The position numbers were made by a program, and so were the translations under genes. 64,000 bases of DNA from SIAQ01 sp963767835 (GTDB lineage Bacteria; Planctomycetota; Planctomycetia; Gemmatales; Gemmataceae), in contig CAVYFY010000003.1 in NCBI GenBank assembly GCA_963767835.1, forward strand, positions 111,480 to 175,479, in the 5' to 3' direction. Of the stretch, positions 9,917-18,577 are shown piece after piece. Under the pieces are notes generated by a model. It searched no databases. It had not been told where the DNA came from and worked only from the letters and a program-made list of their open reading frames with translations. The stretch's first letter is position 1. Each line of letters begins with the position of its first letter.

Positions 9917-11305
9917 TCACGGCAGCGTGTCGAGCGTGCCCACGCGGCCAGGCAGGCGGTCCGGGGCGGCCACGTCGATGATGCCGACCCCCTTCGACGA
10001 GTTGAACACGTTGTAGAAAATATTGAAGTTGAAGAATGTCTGCGTCATGAAGCGAGCGAACGCCTCGCCCGGCTTTTCCTGCAAGACGAGCAGGTCGCCG
10101 GGGCGAATCGGGATGCGCTCCTGCGGATGCTGCAAGGCGCTGCGCAAATCGACGGCGATCGGAACCTGCCCATGCCCCGGCACACGTCGCAAGACGACCA
10201 CCAGGCTCGGCGACGGACTTCCCAGGCCAGGCTGGACCAGCTCGCCCGACAAGTTGCTGCCGCCCCAAGCTCCGTTATAAAGCGGGCCGTGCACCATCGC
10301 GACCGCTTCGAGCACATCCAGATCGTGATCGCGCGGCAACATGTGCTTGCCCGGCGGCAGCAGGCCTCCCGTGAAGAACACCTGCTCGTCGCGCGCTTCC
10401 AGAAATACCACGTCCCCCGTGTGCAGCACCACGTCCGTCTTGCTGAACGGCAGCGGCGCTTCGGGCGGCAGGCGCAGCGGAATGCGCACGGTCTCGCCGA
10501 CCCAGACATCTTGTGGCTTGGCGCCGGGCCTGGCTTTTTCAAGTTGCTTCGGGTCGATCTTGATATTCTTGTCGCGCAGGTAATCGCGGTAGATGATGAT
10601 TTCATTGTAGGCATCAATGTCGGGCAAGCCGCCGGTGCGGGCCAAGGCGTGCAGCACATCGTTCTCGTAGGCCGGCAGATCGACGATATTGCCGGTGTTG
10701 CGCTTGCTGGTCGGAATCGGTCCGTCCAGCCCAGCCTGGAACGCGGTCGCTTCCTGGCGGAACACGAGCACCTGCGCCTGGCGCGGATGCAGCAACGTGA
10801 CAAGGATGCGCTCGTTGTCGGCCTTGATGAGTTCCTTCTTGATGTAAAGATCGCGAATGGCATCGCGCGCTTGACCGACGGTCATGCCGTCCACCTTGAG
10901 CTTGGGCACCGAAGGCAGGGCGATGAGGCCGTCCTCCTGCACGGTGATCGGATAGCCGGCGGCGGGGGGCAGGCGATTCTGATCGCGGACCATCACGGGC
11001 GGCGCCGCCTGCACCGGCAGCAATTGCGTGCTGGAACCCACATAACCGTCGATGAAGACGCCCAGCACATCGCCGGCGGCAAGGCGATAGACTTCCGGCG
11101 GCGGCTGCCGCAGCGAGGTGAGCGGGATCGTCTGCCAGCTCGATTTGCAGGGGCCGATCAAATCCGGAGGCAGCAAGCGCACGGGAATGCCGTCGGCGAT
11201 CGGATTGGTCATGGCGGTGCAGCCGGCCGTCGCGCAGCAAAGCAGCGCCAGAGCTAGCCAGGCTCGGCGAGGTCGATTCGACAGCGTGTGCGTGAAGGTC
11301 TCCAT
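9917..11305 (-). CDS. polysaccharide export lipoprotein with SLBB domains
   Basis: The product is 462 residues. It begins with a signal sequence and a lipobox ending ATAGC (Cys about residue 29). The segment YRLAAGDVLGVFIDGYVG, then YPITVQEDGLIALPSVPKLK and VDGMTVGQARDAI, is the polysaccharide export (Wza-like) domain. Later VFFTGGLLPPGKHMLPRD fits an SLBB repeat, and IPIRPGDLLVLQEKPGEAFA ends the conserved part. It should form or gate an outer-membrane export channel for exopolysaccharide. It directly abuts the Pro-rich gene upstream (stop 11306), so the three genes from 12511 downward look like one operon. Confidence 0.88.
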   Translation of the reverse strand: METFTHTLSNRPRRAWLALALLCCATAGCTAMTNPIADGIPVRLLPPDLIGPCKSSWQTIPLTSLRQPPPEVYRLAAGDVLGVFIDGYVGSSTQLLPVQAAPPVMVRDQNRLPPAAGYPITVQEDGLIALPSVPKLKVDGMTVGQARDAIRDLYIKKELIKADNERILVTLLHPRQAQVLVFRQEATAFQAGLDGPIPTSKRNTGNIVDLPAYENDVLHALARTGGLPDIDAYNEIIIYRDYLRDKNIKIDPKQLEKARPGAKPQDVWVGETVRIPLRLPPEAPLPFSKTDVVLHTGDVVFLEARDEQVFFTGGLLPPGKHMLPRDHDLDVLEAVAMVHGPLYNGAWGGSNLSGELVQPGLGSPSPSLVVVLRRVPGHGQVPIAVDLRSALQHPQERIPIRPGDLLVLQEKPGEAFARFMTQTFFNFNIFYNVFNSSKGVGIIDVAAPDRLPGRVGTLDTLP

Positions 11306-11801
11306 CTAATCCTTCTCCGGCGTGGCAAGGATCCCCGTGATGCGCGGTCGCGCCGGTGGCGGCGCGTCCTGGGCCCCCGTGATGCGAATCTTGGCTTCGT
11401 CCACGCCCCGATTGATAATCACCGGGCCCCCCGCTTCGGTAATCTCCAGGATGCGCAGCCGCACTGGCTCGGGCAGCGGCGGCGCCCGCTCGACCGCGGG
11501 CTGCACCACGCTCGCCTCCGGTGTGATTTCCAGAATCCGTACACGCTTCGGTGCAGGCTGGGGCGATATCGGCTCGACCGCGGGCTGCGGCACGCTCGCT
11601 TCGGGCGTGATTTCCAAAATGCGCAGCGCGCTTCGGCGCAGGCTGCGGCGGCATCGGCTCGATGGCCGGCTCCGCCTCCGGCGTAATATTCAGGATGCGC
11701 AGACGCATCGGCCCGGTCGAGGGTGCTGGAATCACGTCCGGTTCCACCGGCAAGGCGGGCAGCGACCGCAATGGCTCGATCGACGGCGGCTCAGGATTCA
11801 C
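11306..11801 (-). CDS. Pro-rich repeat protein, frameshifted
   Basis: The ATG at 11801 overlaps the upstream TGA (ATGA). The first frame gives MNPEPPSIEPLRS and a first RILNITPEAEP unit. Near 11625-11633 the frame changes, and the other frame continues with RILEITPEASVPQPAVEPIS, RILEITPEASVVQPAVE and RILEITEAGGPVII, ending in ARPRITGILATPEKD at 11306. The shared unit R-I-L-E-I-T-P-E-A in both frames shows that they belong to one gene. It is a repetitive, proline-rich, probably extended protein of the polysaccharide operon; function unknown. Confidence 0.65.
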
Positions 11802-12511
11802 CTCCGGCTCAGATGGCGGCGCCCCTGGGCGGCCTCGGTGACTTTCTTTATCTGCCAGCGCAATGCCTTCGGCAGCGGCGCCCCCGCGTCACCCGGCTGA
11901 ACCGGTGTCAGCGACAGCCGATCGGCCTCTTCCTGGGCCGGCGCCGTGCCGACCTCCGGAGCTGACAATATCGGCGCCTTCGATCCTTGCTCGGTCCCAG
12001 CGTTCGGTAGAACATTCGGCGCAGGCAACGTAACCGGCGCCGCCAGCGGCGGCTCGCGACGAATCGGCAGCGCGTTCAGCTCCGCTTGCAACGACGATGG
12101 GCCGACAATCCACCGGCGCGCTCCGCTGTCGCGCGCCATCGCCGCCCCGTGGCGATAACCCGCGAACCAATCTTGCACGGCGCGATAGCCCGCTTCGTTC
12201 TGATAACGCGCATCGCGGTAGCGCAACGGCGCGACCAGCGGCGGCTCACCATCGCCGCCGCGGAAGAGATATTCGGCGAACCCGTCCTTGAAGCCGTGTG
12301 CATAATCCTGCGAAAAAAAAGTGCCGGCGCCGGCGGCGCAAATCTGCTGCCAGGCCGCCTCCGCCCATTCGCGATTGCGGGCCTTTTCGCGATGTTCCTC
12401 GATGGGCGTCTTGAGGCCGACCAGCGCATTGCGGCACGAATCCTCCACGAGAGCGCAACCCGAGCTCGTGATGCTCCACACGATCAGCGCCAGTCCGAGC
12501 GCGTGCCTCAT
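11798..12511 (-). CDS. predicted lipoprotein of the polysaccharide operon
   Basis: The product is 237 residues with a signal sequence and lipobox ITSSGC (Cys 19). The middle part (HGFKDGFAEYLFRGGDG, then DWFAGYRHGAAMARDSG) has two similar Gly/Ala-rich helical stretches. The C-terminal third is Pro/Ala-rich and disordered-looking. It overlaps the next gene by 4 bases and leads into the SLBB export gene, so it may be an outer-membrane accessory of polysaccharide export. No named family is recognised. Confidence 0.7.
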   Translation of the reverse strand: MRHALGLALIVWSITSSGCALVEDSCRNALVGLKTPIEEHREKARNREWAEAAWQQICAAGAGTFFSQDYAHGFKDGFAEYLFRGGDGEPPLVAPLRYRDARYQNEAGYRAVQDWFAGYRHGAAMARDSGARRWIVGPSSLQAELNALPIRREPPLAAPVTLPAPNVLPNAGTEQGSKAPILSAPEVGTAPAQEEADRLSLTPVQPGDAGAPLPKALRWQIKKVTEAAQGRRHLSRR

Positions 12512-12732
12512 GGCGTCATGCCCTTGTGCCGCGGCGAACCGCTCCCGGCTCGCCTGGGTTCAAAAAATCTTCGGGAGAAGACGAGGCAAATAGCTTTTTC
12601 GGGCCGATCTGTCAAGCCAGGTTGCAGGGCGTCCACTGGCTCCGGTCAGAATTAGATCGGGAAAAGCGCGGCGAATTGCGGAATCGGGTGTTCAATCCGA
12701 ACGCGTTCTTGCGCTGGCGTGCATGCCCGCCC

Positions 12733-13035
12733 TTATTGGTCTGTCTTAACAAGATAGGACACATCGGTGCGAATTTGCGTCGGGTCATCGGACCATTCAT
12801 GTTTCCAATGGCCGTATATGTCCCAGTTGGGGACGCCAATTTCCAGGTTGGACACGTCGTCCCAATAGAGTGCGACTTGCCTGCCGGCGCCTTTGACGTT
12901 TTGCGCACGGAGGACGTTCCACACGATCCCACAGGCTTCCGGAATGACCTTGGCGAATTCCTGTAACGTGCAACGCCGCCGCACCACCGCGAGGGGTCGG
13001 CTGGTGAACTGTTCGAGTTGGATGTTGAATTCCAT
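12733..13035 (-). CDS. GyrI-like effector-binding domain protein, internally shortened
   Basis: The product is 100 residues from ATG 13035 (MEFNIQLEQFTSRPLAVVRR). The N-terminal half resembles small-molecule-binding GyrI-like proteins up to VALYWDDVSNLEIGV. It then continues at once with PNWDIYGHWKHEWSDDPTQI, which in such proteins is the C-terminal part. As I know the family, about 50 residues should lie between, so an in-frame internal deletion is likely. Function, if any, would be binding a small ligand. Confidence 0.65.
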   Translation of the reverse strand: MEFNIQLEQFTSRPLAVVRRRCTLQEFAKVIPEACGIVWNVLRAQNVKGAGRQVALYWDDVSNLEIGVPNWDIYGHWKHEWSDDPTQIRTDVSYLVKTDQ

Positions 13036-13117
13036 GGGCGGTCCAGACGATAAGGGGCAAGCTGTTACGCCACCCCCCAAGATAGCAATCGGCGCGCGGA
13101 TGTGTTAGCAAGACCGC

Positions 13118-13735
13118 TTACTTCCCATCCAGCTTCTTCACCAGTTCCGCGATGCGCTTGGCGTCGCCGCCGGCATCGCTCACGGCGTCAGCGGCGGCAA
13201 CGTTCCCTGCCTTGTCGATGACAATCGTGTAACGCGAAATGGTGGCCCCACGCGGGGCCTTGCCTTTTTCGCCCTTCTCATTGATCGTCGGCGATTCGCC
13301 CCCCTTGCCGACCGGAACGCCGAACGTCTTCGCCAGGTCGCCCTTTTCATCGGCCAATAAGGTAAACGGCAGCTTTTCATGGGCCTTGAACAGCTTGTGG
13401 GTGTCAACGGAATCGCCGCTGACGCCGATGACGACGACGCCCTTGCTATTGAGCTTCTCGATGTCATCGCGGAAGCCGCAGGCTTGCTTGGTGCAGCCGC
13501 CGGTGAAGTCGGCGGGGTAGAAGTAGAGGACGACGATCTTCTTGCCGACGATGTCGCTCGACTTGAAGGGTTTGCCGTTCTCGTCAACGCTTTCGAACGC
13601 GGGGGCCTTGTCGCCGACTTTCACTTTGAGCTCCTTCTTCTTGCCTTGTGCTGCGGCCGGGGTTGAGCCGAGGTAGGCCAGGCCAAGAGCACTCAGGATG
13701 AAACAACTCGCCACACATTTCGCCAGCAGTCGCAT
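13118..13735 (-). CDS. secreted peroxiredoxin, BCP type
   Basis: The product is 205 residues. A signal peptide ends near TPAAAQG (residue 30), so it acts outside the cytoplasm. The thioredoxin-fold domain shows VGDKAPAF and FYPADFTGGCTKQACGFRDD, with peroxidatic C81 and a second Cys, C86, five residues later as in bacterioferritin comigratory proteins. It reduces peroxides with electrons from thioredoxin-like donors. The start 13735 was chosen for its signal peptide; the frame is open to 13783. Confidence 0.9.
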   Translation of the reverse strand: MRLLAKCVASCFILSALGLAYLGSTPAAAQGKKKELKVKVGDKAPAFESVDENGKPFKSSDIVGKKIVVLYFYPADFTGGCTKQACGFRDDIEKLNSKGVVVIGVSGDSVDTHKLFKAHEKLPFTLLADEKGDLAKTFGVPVGKGGESPTINEKGEKGKAPRGATISRYTIVIDKAGNVAAADAVSDAGGDAKRIAELVKKLDGK

Positions 13736-13949
13736 TGAGGTATCCTCCGATCGGATGTAGGTACGGTGCGAGAATCGAGCCAAGACACAATCGCTTGGCT
13801 AACACGGTAGGCTCCGTTACAATAAACCCGTAAGTGACGAACGTCAACAAAATAGACGCGGCGCGAGGCGATTTGATTCGATGCGCCATTGTCACGGCGA
13901 ACGTCGCGGCGAAAGCGCGACGTGACTACCCCTCAACCAAGGATGTGAC

Positions 13950-14561
13950 ATGCTCGGCGTCAAACTCAACCCGGCCCAATTCCTCAATCGCGTCGCCCAG
14001 GAACTCGGCAAGCTCGACACCGTCCAGGTACAACAGCTCGCCGACGCCATCTATGCTCGCTACCTGAGCCGAAACCTCGTCTTCGTCATCGGCAACGGCG
14101 GCAGCGGCTCGAATGCCTCGCATTTCTGCGAAGATCTCGGCAAATGCACCCTCCGCCGCGAAGATTTCGACAATGACCAAAAGAAGCGATTGCGCGTCCT
14201 GAGCCTGACCGACAACACGCCGTACATCCTCGCCTGGGCCAACGATGAGGGCTTCGACCGCGTCTTTGCCGAGCAGCTCAAGAACCTGGCGACTCCCGGC
14301 GACTTGTTGATCGCCATCAGCGGCTCGGGCAACAGCCCGAACATCCTCCGCGCCATCGATTGGGCCAACAAGAACGGCCTGACCACCTTTGGCTGCACCG
14401 GCTTCTCTGGCGGCAAGCTCAAGAACATGGCGCAAAAGTGCTTCCACGTCGCTCTCGACGACATGGGCATCGTCGAATCGATCCACCTGACCGCGTTCCA
14501 CTGGATCGTCGATCATCTGCACGCCCGCATCGGATTGGAAATCGATCCAGCCAACCGTTGA
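13950..14561 (+). CDS. SIS-domain phosphosugar isomerase (GmhA-like)
   Basis: The product is 203 residues. The SIS phosphosugar-binding motifs are GNGGSGSNASHFCEDLGK and ISGSGNSPNIL, and the ending LTAFHWIVDHLHARIG is typical of phosphoheptose isomerase-like proteins. It may convert sedoheptulose 7-phosphate to the heptopyranose phosphate used for surface glycans; another sugar phosphate is possible. It lies 9 bases before the first zinc-ribbon/GspG-like gene, so they may be co-transcribed. Confidence 0.82.
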   Translation: MLGVKLNPAQFLNRVAQELGKLDTVQVQQLADAIYARYLSRNLVFVIGNGGSGSNASHFCEDLGKCTLRREDFDNDQKKRLRVLSLTDNTPYILAWANDEGFDRVFAEQLKNLATPGDLLIAISGSGNSPNILRAIDWANKNGLTTFGCTGFSGGKLKNMAQKCFHVALDDMGIVESIHLTAFHWIVDHLHARIGLEIDPANR

Positions 14562-14570
14562 GGCAACGCC

Positions 14571-15107
14571 ATGCTCCTCACCACGAAATGCACATGTGGC
14601 AAATTGCTCGATGTCGATGACGAGCAACCCGACCAGCCTGCGCAATGCTCGTGGTGTGGAAATCGTGTCACGGCCAGTCCAGCGGATCATTCAAAGGTGG
14701 TGGTGCAAACCGAGCAGCCGAAACGCGATGAGCGTGAAGCGGCGGAATTCCGGCGTATTCCTCGGTTTGTCTGGATTCCTGGGACTGCATGTCTGTTAAT
14801 CTGCGCCTTGGTCACCATCTTGTTGGTGAGGCAAATGCCAGCGCCGGCCGACATTGCTGAGTCGCAGATCAAGGGGCCGCTGACGCAGGCGTGCAACACA
14901 TATTATCTCAGGGTGGGAGCATACCCGGCCACCCTTGGGGCGCTACTTGGGCCGCCCACGCTCTTGGACAGAGATGAAATCATTGATCCTTGGGGACGCC
15001 CGTATCGGTACGATCCGAAAGGTCCCAAAAACAACGGCATAAAGCCTGATATTTGGACGGTCACGCCCGATGGCGTCGAAATCGGCAACTGGCCAACAGC
15101 CCGCTGA
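14571..15107 (+). CDS. zinc-ribbon, membrane-anchored GspG-like protein (copy 1)
   Basis: The product is 178 residues: an N-terminal zinc ribbon (CTCGKLLDVDDEQ...CSWCGN), a membrane helix about residues 68-88, then a type II secretion GspG-like end with helical QACNTYYLRVGAYPATLGAL and DPWGRPYRYDPKGPKNNG. The last motif binds calcium in true pseudopilins. The usual pilin N-terminal processing site is missing; the zinc ribbon replaces it. It is a tandem paralog of the next gene. Confidence 0.75.
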   Translation: MLLTTKCTCGKLLDVDDEQPDQPAQCSWCGNRVTASPADHSKVVVQTEQPKRDEREAAEFRRIPRFVWIPGTACLLICALVTILLVRQMPAPADIAESQIKGPLTQACNTYYLRVGAYPATLGALLGPPTLLDRDEIIDPWGRPYRYDPKGPKNNGIKPDIWTVTPDGVEIGNWPTAR

Positions 15108-15126
15108 TTCTTGACAAGGCAACGCA

Positions 15127-15741
15127 ATGCTCCTCACCACGAAATGCACCTGTGGCAAATTGCTCGATGTCGATGACGAGCAATTCGGTCAGCAAGCCGA
15201 GTGCCCGTGGTGCGGCAATCGCTTCACCGCCGGCGCGCCTGTCAACTCGACGACGGCGGTGCAGGCCGAGGAGCCGTTGCCTGAGCCGAATCCAGCGGAA
15301 AGAGAAGCTGAGAAGCCGAAGCCAGTTGAAACACCGAGAATCGATATCGGCCATCCCTGGGTCGTACCTCCGGCAGTTTGGATCTTGATTTTCGGCATTC
15401 TGGGCGGCGGCGTTTTGTTGGTAGGGCTCTGCTACTTCGGGATGGGTGCACTTGGGGACTCCGGCATTGACATTGCGGCAGCGCAAATCCACGGCCCTTT
15501 GGCGCAGGCATGCGAAGCTTACCGCGCCAAACTTGGCGAATACCCGCAGAAGCTGGAAAAGTTGCTTGAACAAAATGCGAAGGGCGGCCCGTTTCTCGAA
15601 ACCCCCGACGCACTAATCGATCCGTGGGGCAACCCTTATCAATACGATTCGCAAGGACCTCGCAACAACGGCCTCAAGCCCGATATCTGGACCGTCTCGC
15701 CGAATGGCGTCGAGATTGGCAATTGGCCGAGAGATCGCTGA
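15127..15741 (+). CDS. zinc-ribbon, membrane-anchored GspG-like protein (copy 2)
   Basis: The product is 204 residues with the same architecture as its neighbour: CTCGKLLDVDDEQFGQ and CPWCGN, a Pro/Glu-rich linker, a membrane helix about 87-110, then QACEAYRAKLGEYPQKLEKL and DPWGNPYQYDSQGPRNNGLK. The first 17 residues are nearly identical to copy 1 at DNA level, indicating recent tandem duplication or conversion. Its last 129 bases are overlapped on the other strand by the extended RelE-like gene. Confidence 0.75.
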   Translation: MLLTTKCTCGKLLDVDDEQFGQQAECPWCGNRFTAGAPVNSTTAVQAEEPLPEPNPAEREAEKPKPVETPRIDIGHPWVVPPAVWILIFGILGGGVLLVGLCYFGMGALGDSGIDIAAAQIHGPLAQACEAYRAKLGEYPQKLEKLLEQNAKGGPFLETPDALIDPWGNPYQYDSQGPRNNGLKPDIWTVSPNGVEIGNWPRDR

Positions 15742-16059
15742 CCGCACACATTTTTCATCCAAAGTCAGCAAGGAGATTCTTCGGACCAAAACGGATCGGC
15801 TTTTCTCGTGGACCGCGAAGTGAACGCTGAACGGACGCACGCAGAATACCGAAATAACCAACTCGAGCGGTCGGATGTTATATATCGGCTCGCCGCAACT
15901 CGATGGATCGTGCTTTAAGCGCCGTTCCGCATCTCCGAGCCTTGTTACCAACTCTTTCTTGTCCCAGCCGGCAGCAACGAGCGCGCCGATGCAAGCCTGA
16001 AGCTGCTTGCCGACGACTTGATGGTACGCTACCTTGTAATTCGACGATTGAGGCGACAC
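15613..16059 (-). CDS. RelE-like protein, copy A, with antisense-encoded tail
   Basis: The product is 148 residues from GTG 16059, with AAAGGA upstream. Residues 1-98 match copy B (18578-18910): a helical first half with GW and a repeated basic region, then GEPIY, VRPFSVHFAVHEKSRSVLV. The order helix-helix-strands and the size resemble RelE/ParE-family toxins, though no catalytic residues can be assigned. After SLL (about 15766) similarity ends, and about 50 residues are read from the antisense of the GspG-like gene. The original stop seems to have been lost at the duplication breakpoint. Confidence 0.6.
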   Translation of the reverse strand: MSPQSSNYKVAYHQVVGKQLQACIGALVAAGWDKKELVTRLGDAERRLKHDPSSCGEPIYNIRPLELVISVFCVRPFSVHFAVHEKSRSVLVRRISLLTLDEKCVRSAISRPIANLDAIRRDGPDIGLEAVVARSLRIVLIRVAPRID

Positions 16060-16071
16060 GACGCAATCCTT

Positions 16072-16335
16072 TCACTTTGAATCGATAATTGCGAGAAGAT
16101 CGTCGATTGTCAGCGTGTAGTCTTTCGGGTCGAAATCGTCCCAATCCTTGGGATCAAACTGCTTTTTGAGGTGATCGTAAACGACGGAGCGATAATCGTC
16201 GCGCTCCTTACGAAGTTGCGTGATTTCCTCTTGCTGCCTGGCCAATTCGGCTTCGAGATTCTCGACGGCCTGACGCAGCGCATCGACCGCCTGGCGTGCG
16301 GAAGTCGGATTGCCGTTCGTGTTAATCGGCTCCAT
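16072..16335 (-). CDS. coiled-coil partner protein, copy A
   Basis: The product is 87 residues from ATG 16335 (MEPINTNGNPTSARQ). Residues 15-55 form a strong heptad coiled coil (VENLEAELARQQEEITQLRK) and the end is an acidic motif FDPKDYTLTIDDLLAIIDSK. It lies 12 bases before the RelE-like gene. Position, size and acidity fit an antitoxin, with the conserved C-terminal motif a possible toxin-binding or start-coupled segment; this is inference. Confidence 0.65.
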   Translation of the reverse strand: MEPINTNGNPTSARQAVDALRQAVENLEAELARQQEEITQLRKERDDYRSVVYDHLKKQFDPKDWDDFDPKDYTLTIDDLLAIIDSK

Positions 16336-16395
16336 GGCGTCACCTCGGTTCAGGCCGAAAATAGTCCTCTGCTATCCAACCACATTACGCTGACG

Positions 16396-16491
16396 TTGGC
16401 AAGGCAATCTCCGCGTGCCCGCGTGCCGATGTAGCCGGCGGGCGATTTGCTCCAGCGAGCGCGTCTCACCTACGGGGCCGGTCAAAATGCC
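16396..16491 (-). pseudogene. 3' fragment of the RmlD-like gene in duplication copy A
   Basis: On the minus strand WHFDRP then ETRSLEQIARRL can be read, matching the last codons of the intact gene at 19224-20222 (WHFDRPVDEARSLEQIARRL). An extra C in the run after the DRP codons breaks the frame, and nothing upstream matches. It is a by-product of the duplication and not functional. Confidence 0.7.
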
Positions 16492-16598
16492 ACCGGCTAA
16501 GTTTCAGGAAATGCCTTGAGCATCGCGTCGCTTCGCAATAAACTCAAAGAACCCCCGCGCATTCAGCCGGCCCGACCCCCCGAAAGAGGTAATTCGTT

Positions 16599-18527
16599 AT
16601 GCCTATCAGCGTGCTATGTTCGTGCGGCAAGTCGTTGAAAGTCGGCGAGCAGCATCGAGGAAAAAAGGTCAAGTGCCCCGAGTGCGGCAACGCGCTCCTC
16701 GTCGAGGAAAGCGAGGCCAAGACAAAGTCGAAGACCGGTGTGCTGGCCAAGGCCCCCGGAAAAAAGCCCGTCGCCCGGCACGACGACGATGACCCGGATG
16801 ACGAGCCGGAAGAGCGTAAGCCGATCAAGCTCAAGAAAGCCAAGGCCAAGGGGAGCAACATGCTTCTGTATGCAGGAGGCGGCTGCGGCGTCTTGCTGCT
16901 CTTGACCTGCTGCCTTGCTGGCGTCGTCGCCGGGGCCTGGTACTTTTTTTTCAACACCTCCGAACCCGATCTGATCTACGTCCACGAGGGGACGGCAGGC
17001 TTCGTGTCGATTCGCGTCGCGGATGCCTGGAAAAGCCAGTCAACCAAGGATCTGCTCGGCAAGCTGCCCCCAGACGCCAAGAAAGAGATGGACAAGGAGC
17101 TGGCCGACATGGAGTCGAAGCTCGGCATGAAGATCGAAGACCTCGAACGGGTGACCGTGGTCCTGCGCTCGCTCGACATGAAGGGCATGGACAAGAGTTT
17201 CGCAGTGGTATTTCGCACCAGCAAGCCGATGGACAGCAAAAAGATCATCGACGCGATGGTGAAGGAGAAAAAGCTGAAGGACAAGGAAAGCAAGCACGAT
17301 GGAGCAACGATACATGTGCTGGAAGGAGGCCCGCAATCCATGGCGCTGTGTTTCGCGACCGATCGCGTCCTGGTGATGACCGAGAAAGAGGCCACGCTCA
17401 AGGATGTTCTGACCAAATCCAAGAAGCCGGCCAAGAACGCTGCCCTGACGCGCGGCATTCAGATGGCGGCATCGGGCAAGCATCAGCTGGTCGCCGCCTT
17501 TGAAGTGACCAAAACGGCGCTGGACAACGTGCCAGCGGACGCCTGGAAGCAGGCGCCCAACCTCAAGGATCTGAATGGCGTGATCCTCGCCGGCACGCTC
17601 ACGAAGGACCTGGCGCTGGAAGCCGTGCTCACGTTCCCCAGCAAGGATGTCGCCCTCAAGGCGAAAGGGGACGTGGATGCCCTCAAGACGCTCGCGAAAG
17701 CCGGCATGAGGGCGGGGAATAAGGTGCCTCCCACGCTCACCAAGTTCCTTGACTCGATCACGATCGACCAGCGCGGCAGCGAAGTCGTGGCCAACGCCAA
17801 GCTCGACCTGGACTTCGATGGCCTGGGCGCCATGAATCCCTTTGGTTTTGCTCTGGGCGGAGGCGGCGCGGGTGGAGGAGGCGGCCCGATGCGAACTCGA
17901 AACATCAACAACATGAAGCAGATCGGCCTAGCCATGAACAGCTTTCACGACGCGAACAAGGCCCTGCCCAACCACGCGATCCTCGATGCAAAGAACGGCC
18001 AGCCGCTCTTGAGCTGGCGCGTAACGCTATTGCCGTACCTGGACGAGATCCCCCTTTATCAGCAAATCCGCCGCAATGAACCGTGGAATAGCCAGCACAA
18101 TATGCAGTTTTGGAACAAGATGCCCAAGGTCTATGAGCTACCCGGCAAGGAGATTCCCAACATGACCTACTACCAGGTCTTCCAGGGGGACCAGTCGGCC
18201 TTCCCGAAGCGGCCGGGGCCTCCGTTCAACGAGCGCGGCACCGTTACCCTTGTGAGCATCATGGACGGGACGAGCAACACCTTCGGCGTCGTCGAGGCCG
18301 CCACGCCGGTCAACTGGATGAGCCCGAGCGACATTCCGTTTCAAATGGGCCAGCAAGGTCTCATGAACCGCGTCGGCAACCACTGGGGCAACAACACGTT
18401 CCACGCCGGCATGTTGGACGGCACCGTCCGCACCTTCCGCCGCAACATGCCCCCGCTGAAACTGCAAGCGTTGATCACCCGCAACGGCGCGGAAATCATC
18501 AACTTCGCCGAAGTCGAGGCTCCATGA
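16599..18527 (+). CDS. zinc-ribbon DUF1559-type protein
   Basis: The product is 642 residues. The N terminus is a zinc ribbon (CSCGKSLKVGEQHRGKKVKC, then CPECGN), followed by an acidic/basic linker and a membrane helix about 90-113. The middle (120-420) is a planctomycete extracellular domain with no known activity. After a Gly-rich stretch, RNINNMKQIGLAMNSFHDAN and the end NRVGNHWGNNTFHAGMLDG are the DUF1559 signature, expanded in large numbers in planctomycetes and related to pilin-like proteins. The usual N-terminal pilin helix of DUF1559 proteins is replaced here by the ribbon and membrane anchor. Confidence 0.85.
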   Translation: MPISVLCSCGKSLKVGEQHRGKKVKCPECGNALLVEESEAKTKSKTGVLAKAPGKKPVARHDDDDPDDEPEERKPIKLKKAKAKGSNMLLYAGGGCGVLLLLTCCLAGVVAGAWYFFFNTSEPDLIYVHEGTAGFVSIRVADAWKSQSTKDLLGKLPPDAKKEMDKELADMESKLGMKIEDLERVTVVLRSLDMKGMDKSFAVVFRTSKPMDSKKIIDAMVKEKKLKDKESKHDGATIHVLEGGPQSMALCFATDRVLVMTEKEATLKDVLTKSKKPAKNAALTRGIQMAASGKHQLVAAFEVTKTALDNVPADAWKQAPNLKDLNGVILAGTLTKDLALEAVLTFPSKDVALKAKGDVDALKTLAKAGMRAGNKVPPTLTKFLDSITIDQRGSEVVANAKLDLDFDGLGAMNPFGFALGGGGAGGGGGPMRTRNINNMKQIGLAMNSFHDANKALPNHAILDAKNGQPLLSWRVTLLPYLDEIPLYQQIRRNEPWNSQHNMQFWNKMPKVYELPGKEIPNMTYYQVFQGDQSAFPKRPGPPFNERGTVTLVSIMDGTSNTFGVVEAATPVNWMSPSDIPFQMGQQGLMNRVGNHWGNNTFHAGMLDGTVRTFRRNMPPLKLQALITRNGAEIINFAEVEAP

Positions 18528-18577
18528 ACATGCAGGGCAAGCCGTGCCGCTTCGCGATCGCATATCGATGATGGATT

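Larger units (their letters stand above)
15766..16495 (-). repeat. segmental duplication, derived copy A
   Basis: This segment is homologous to about 18590-19322. It contains the RelE-like gene, the coiled-coil gene, their shared upstream region (ATCCAACCACAT, GTTGGCAAGGCAATCT) and a fragment of the 3' end of the RmlD-like gene. Because the intact RmlD-like gene sits next to the other copy, this copy is the derived one. Confidence 0.75.
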
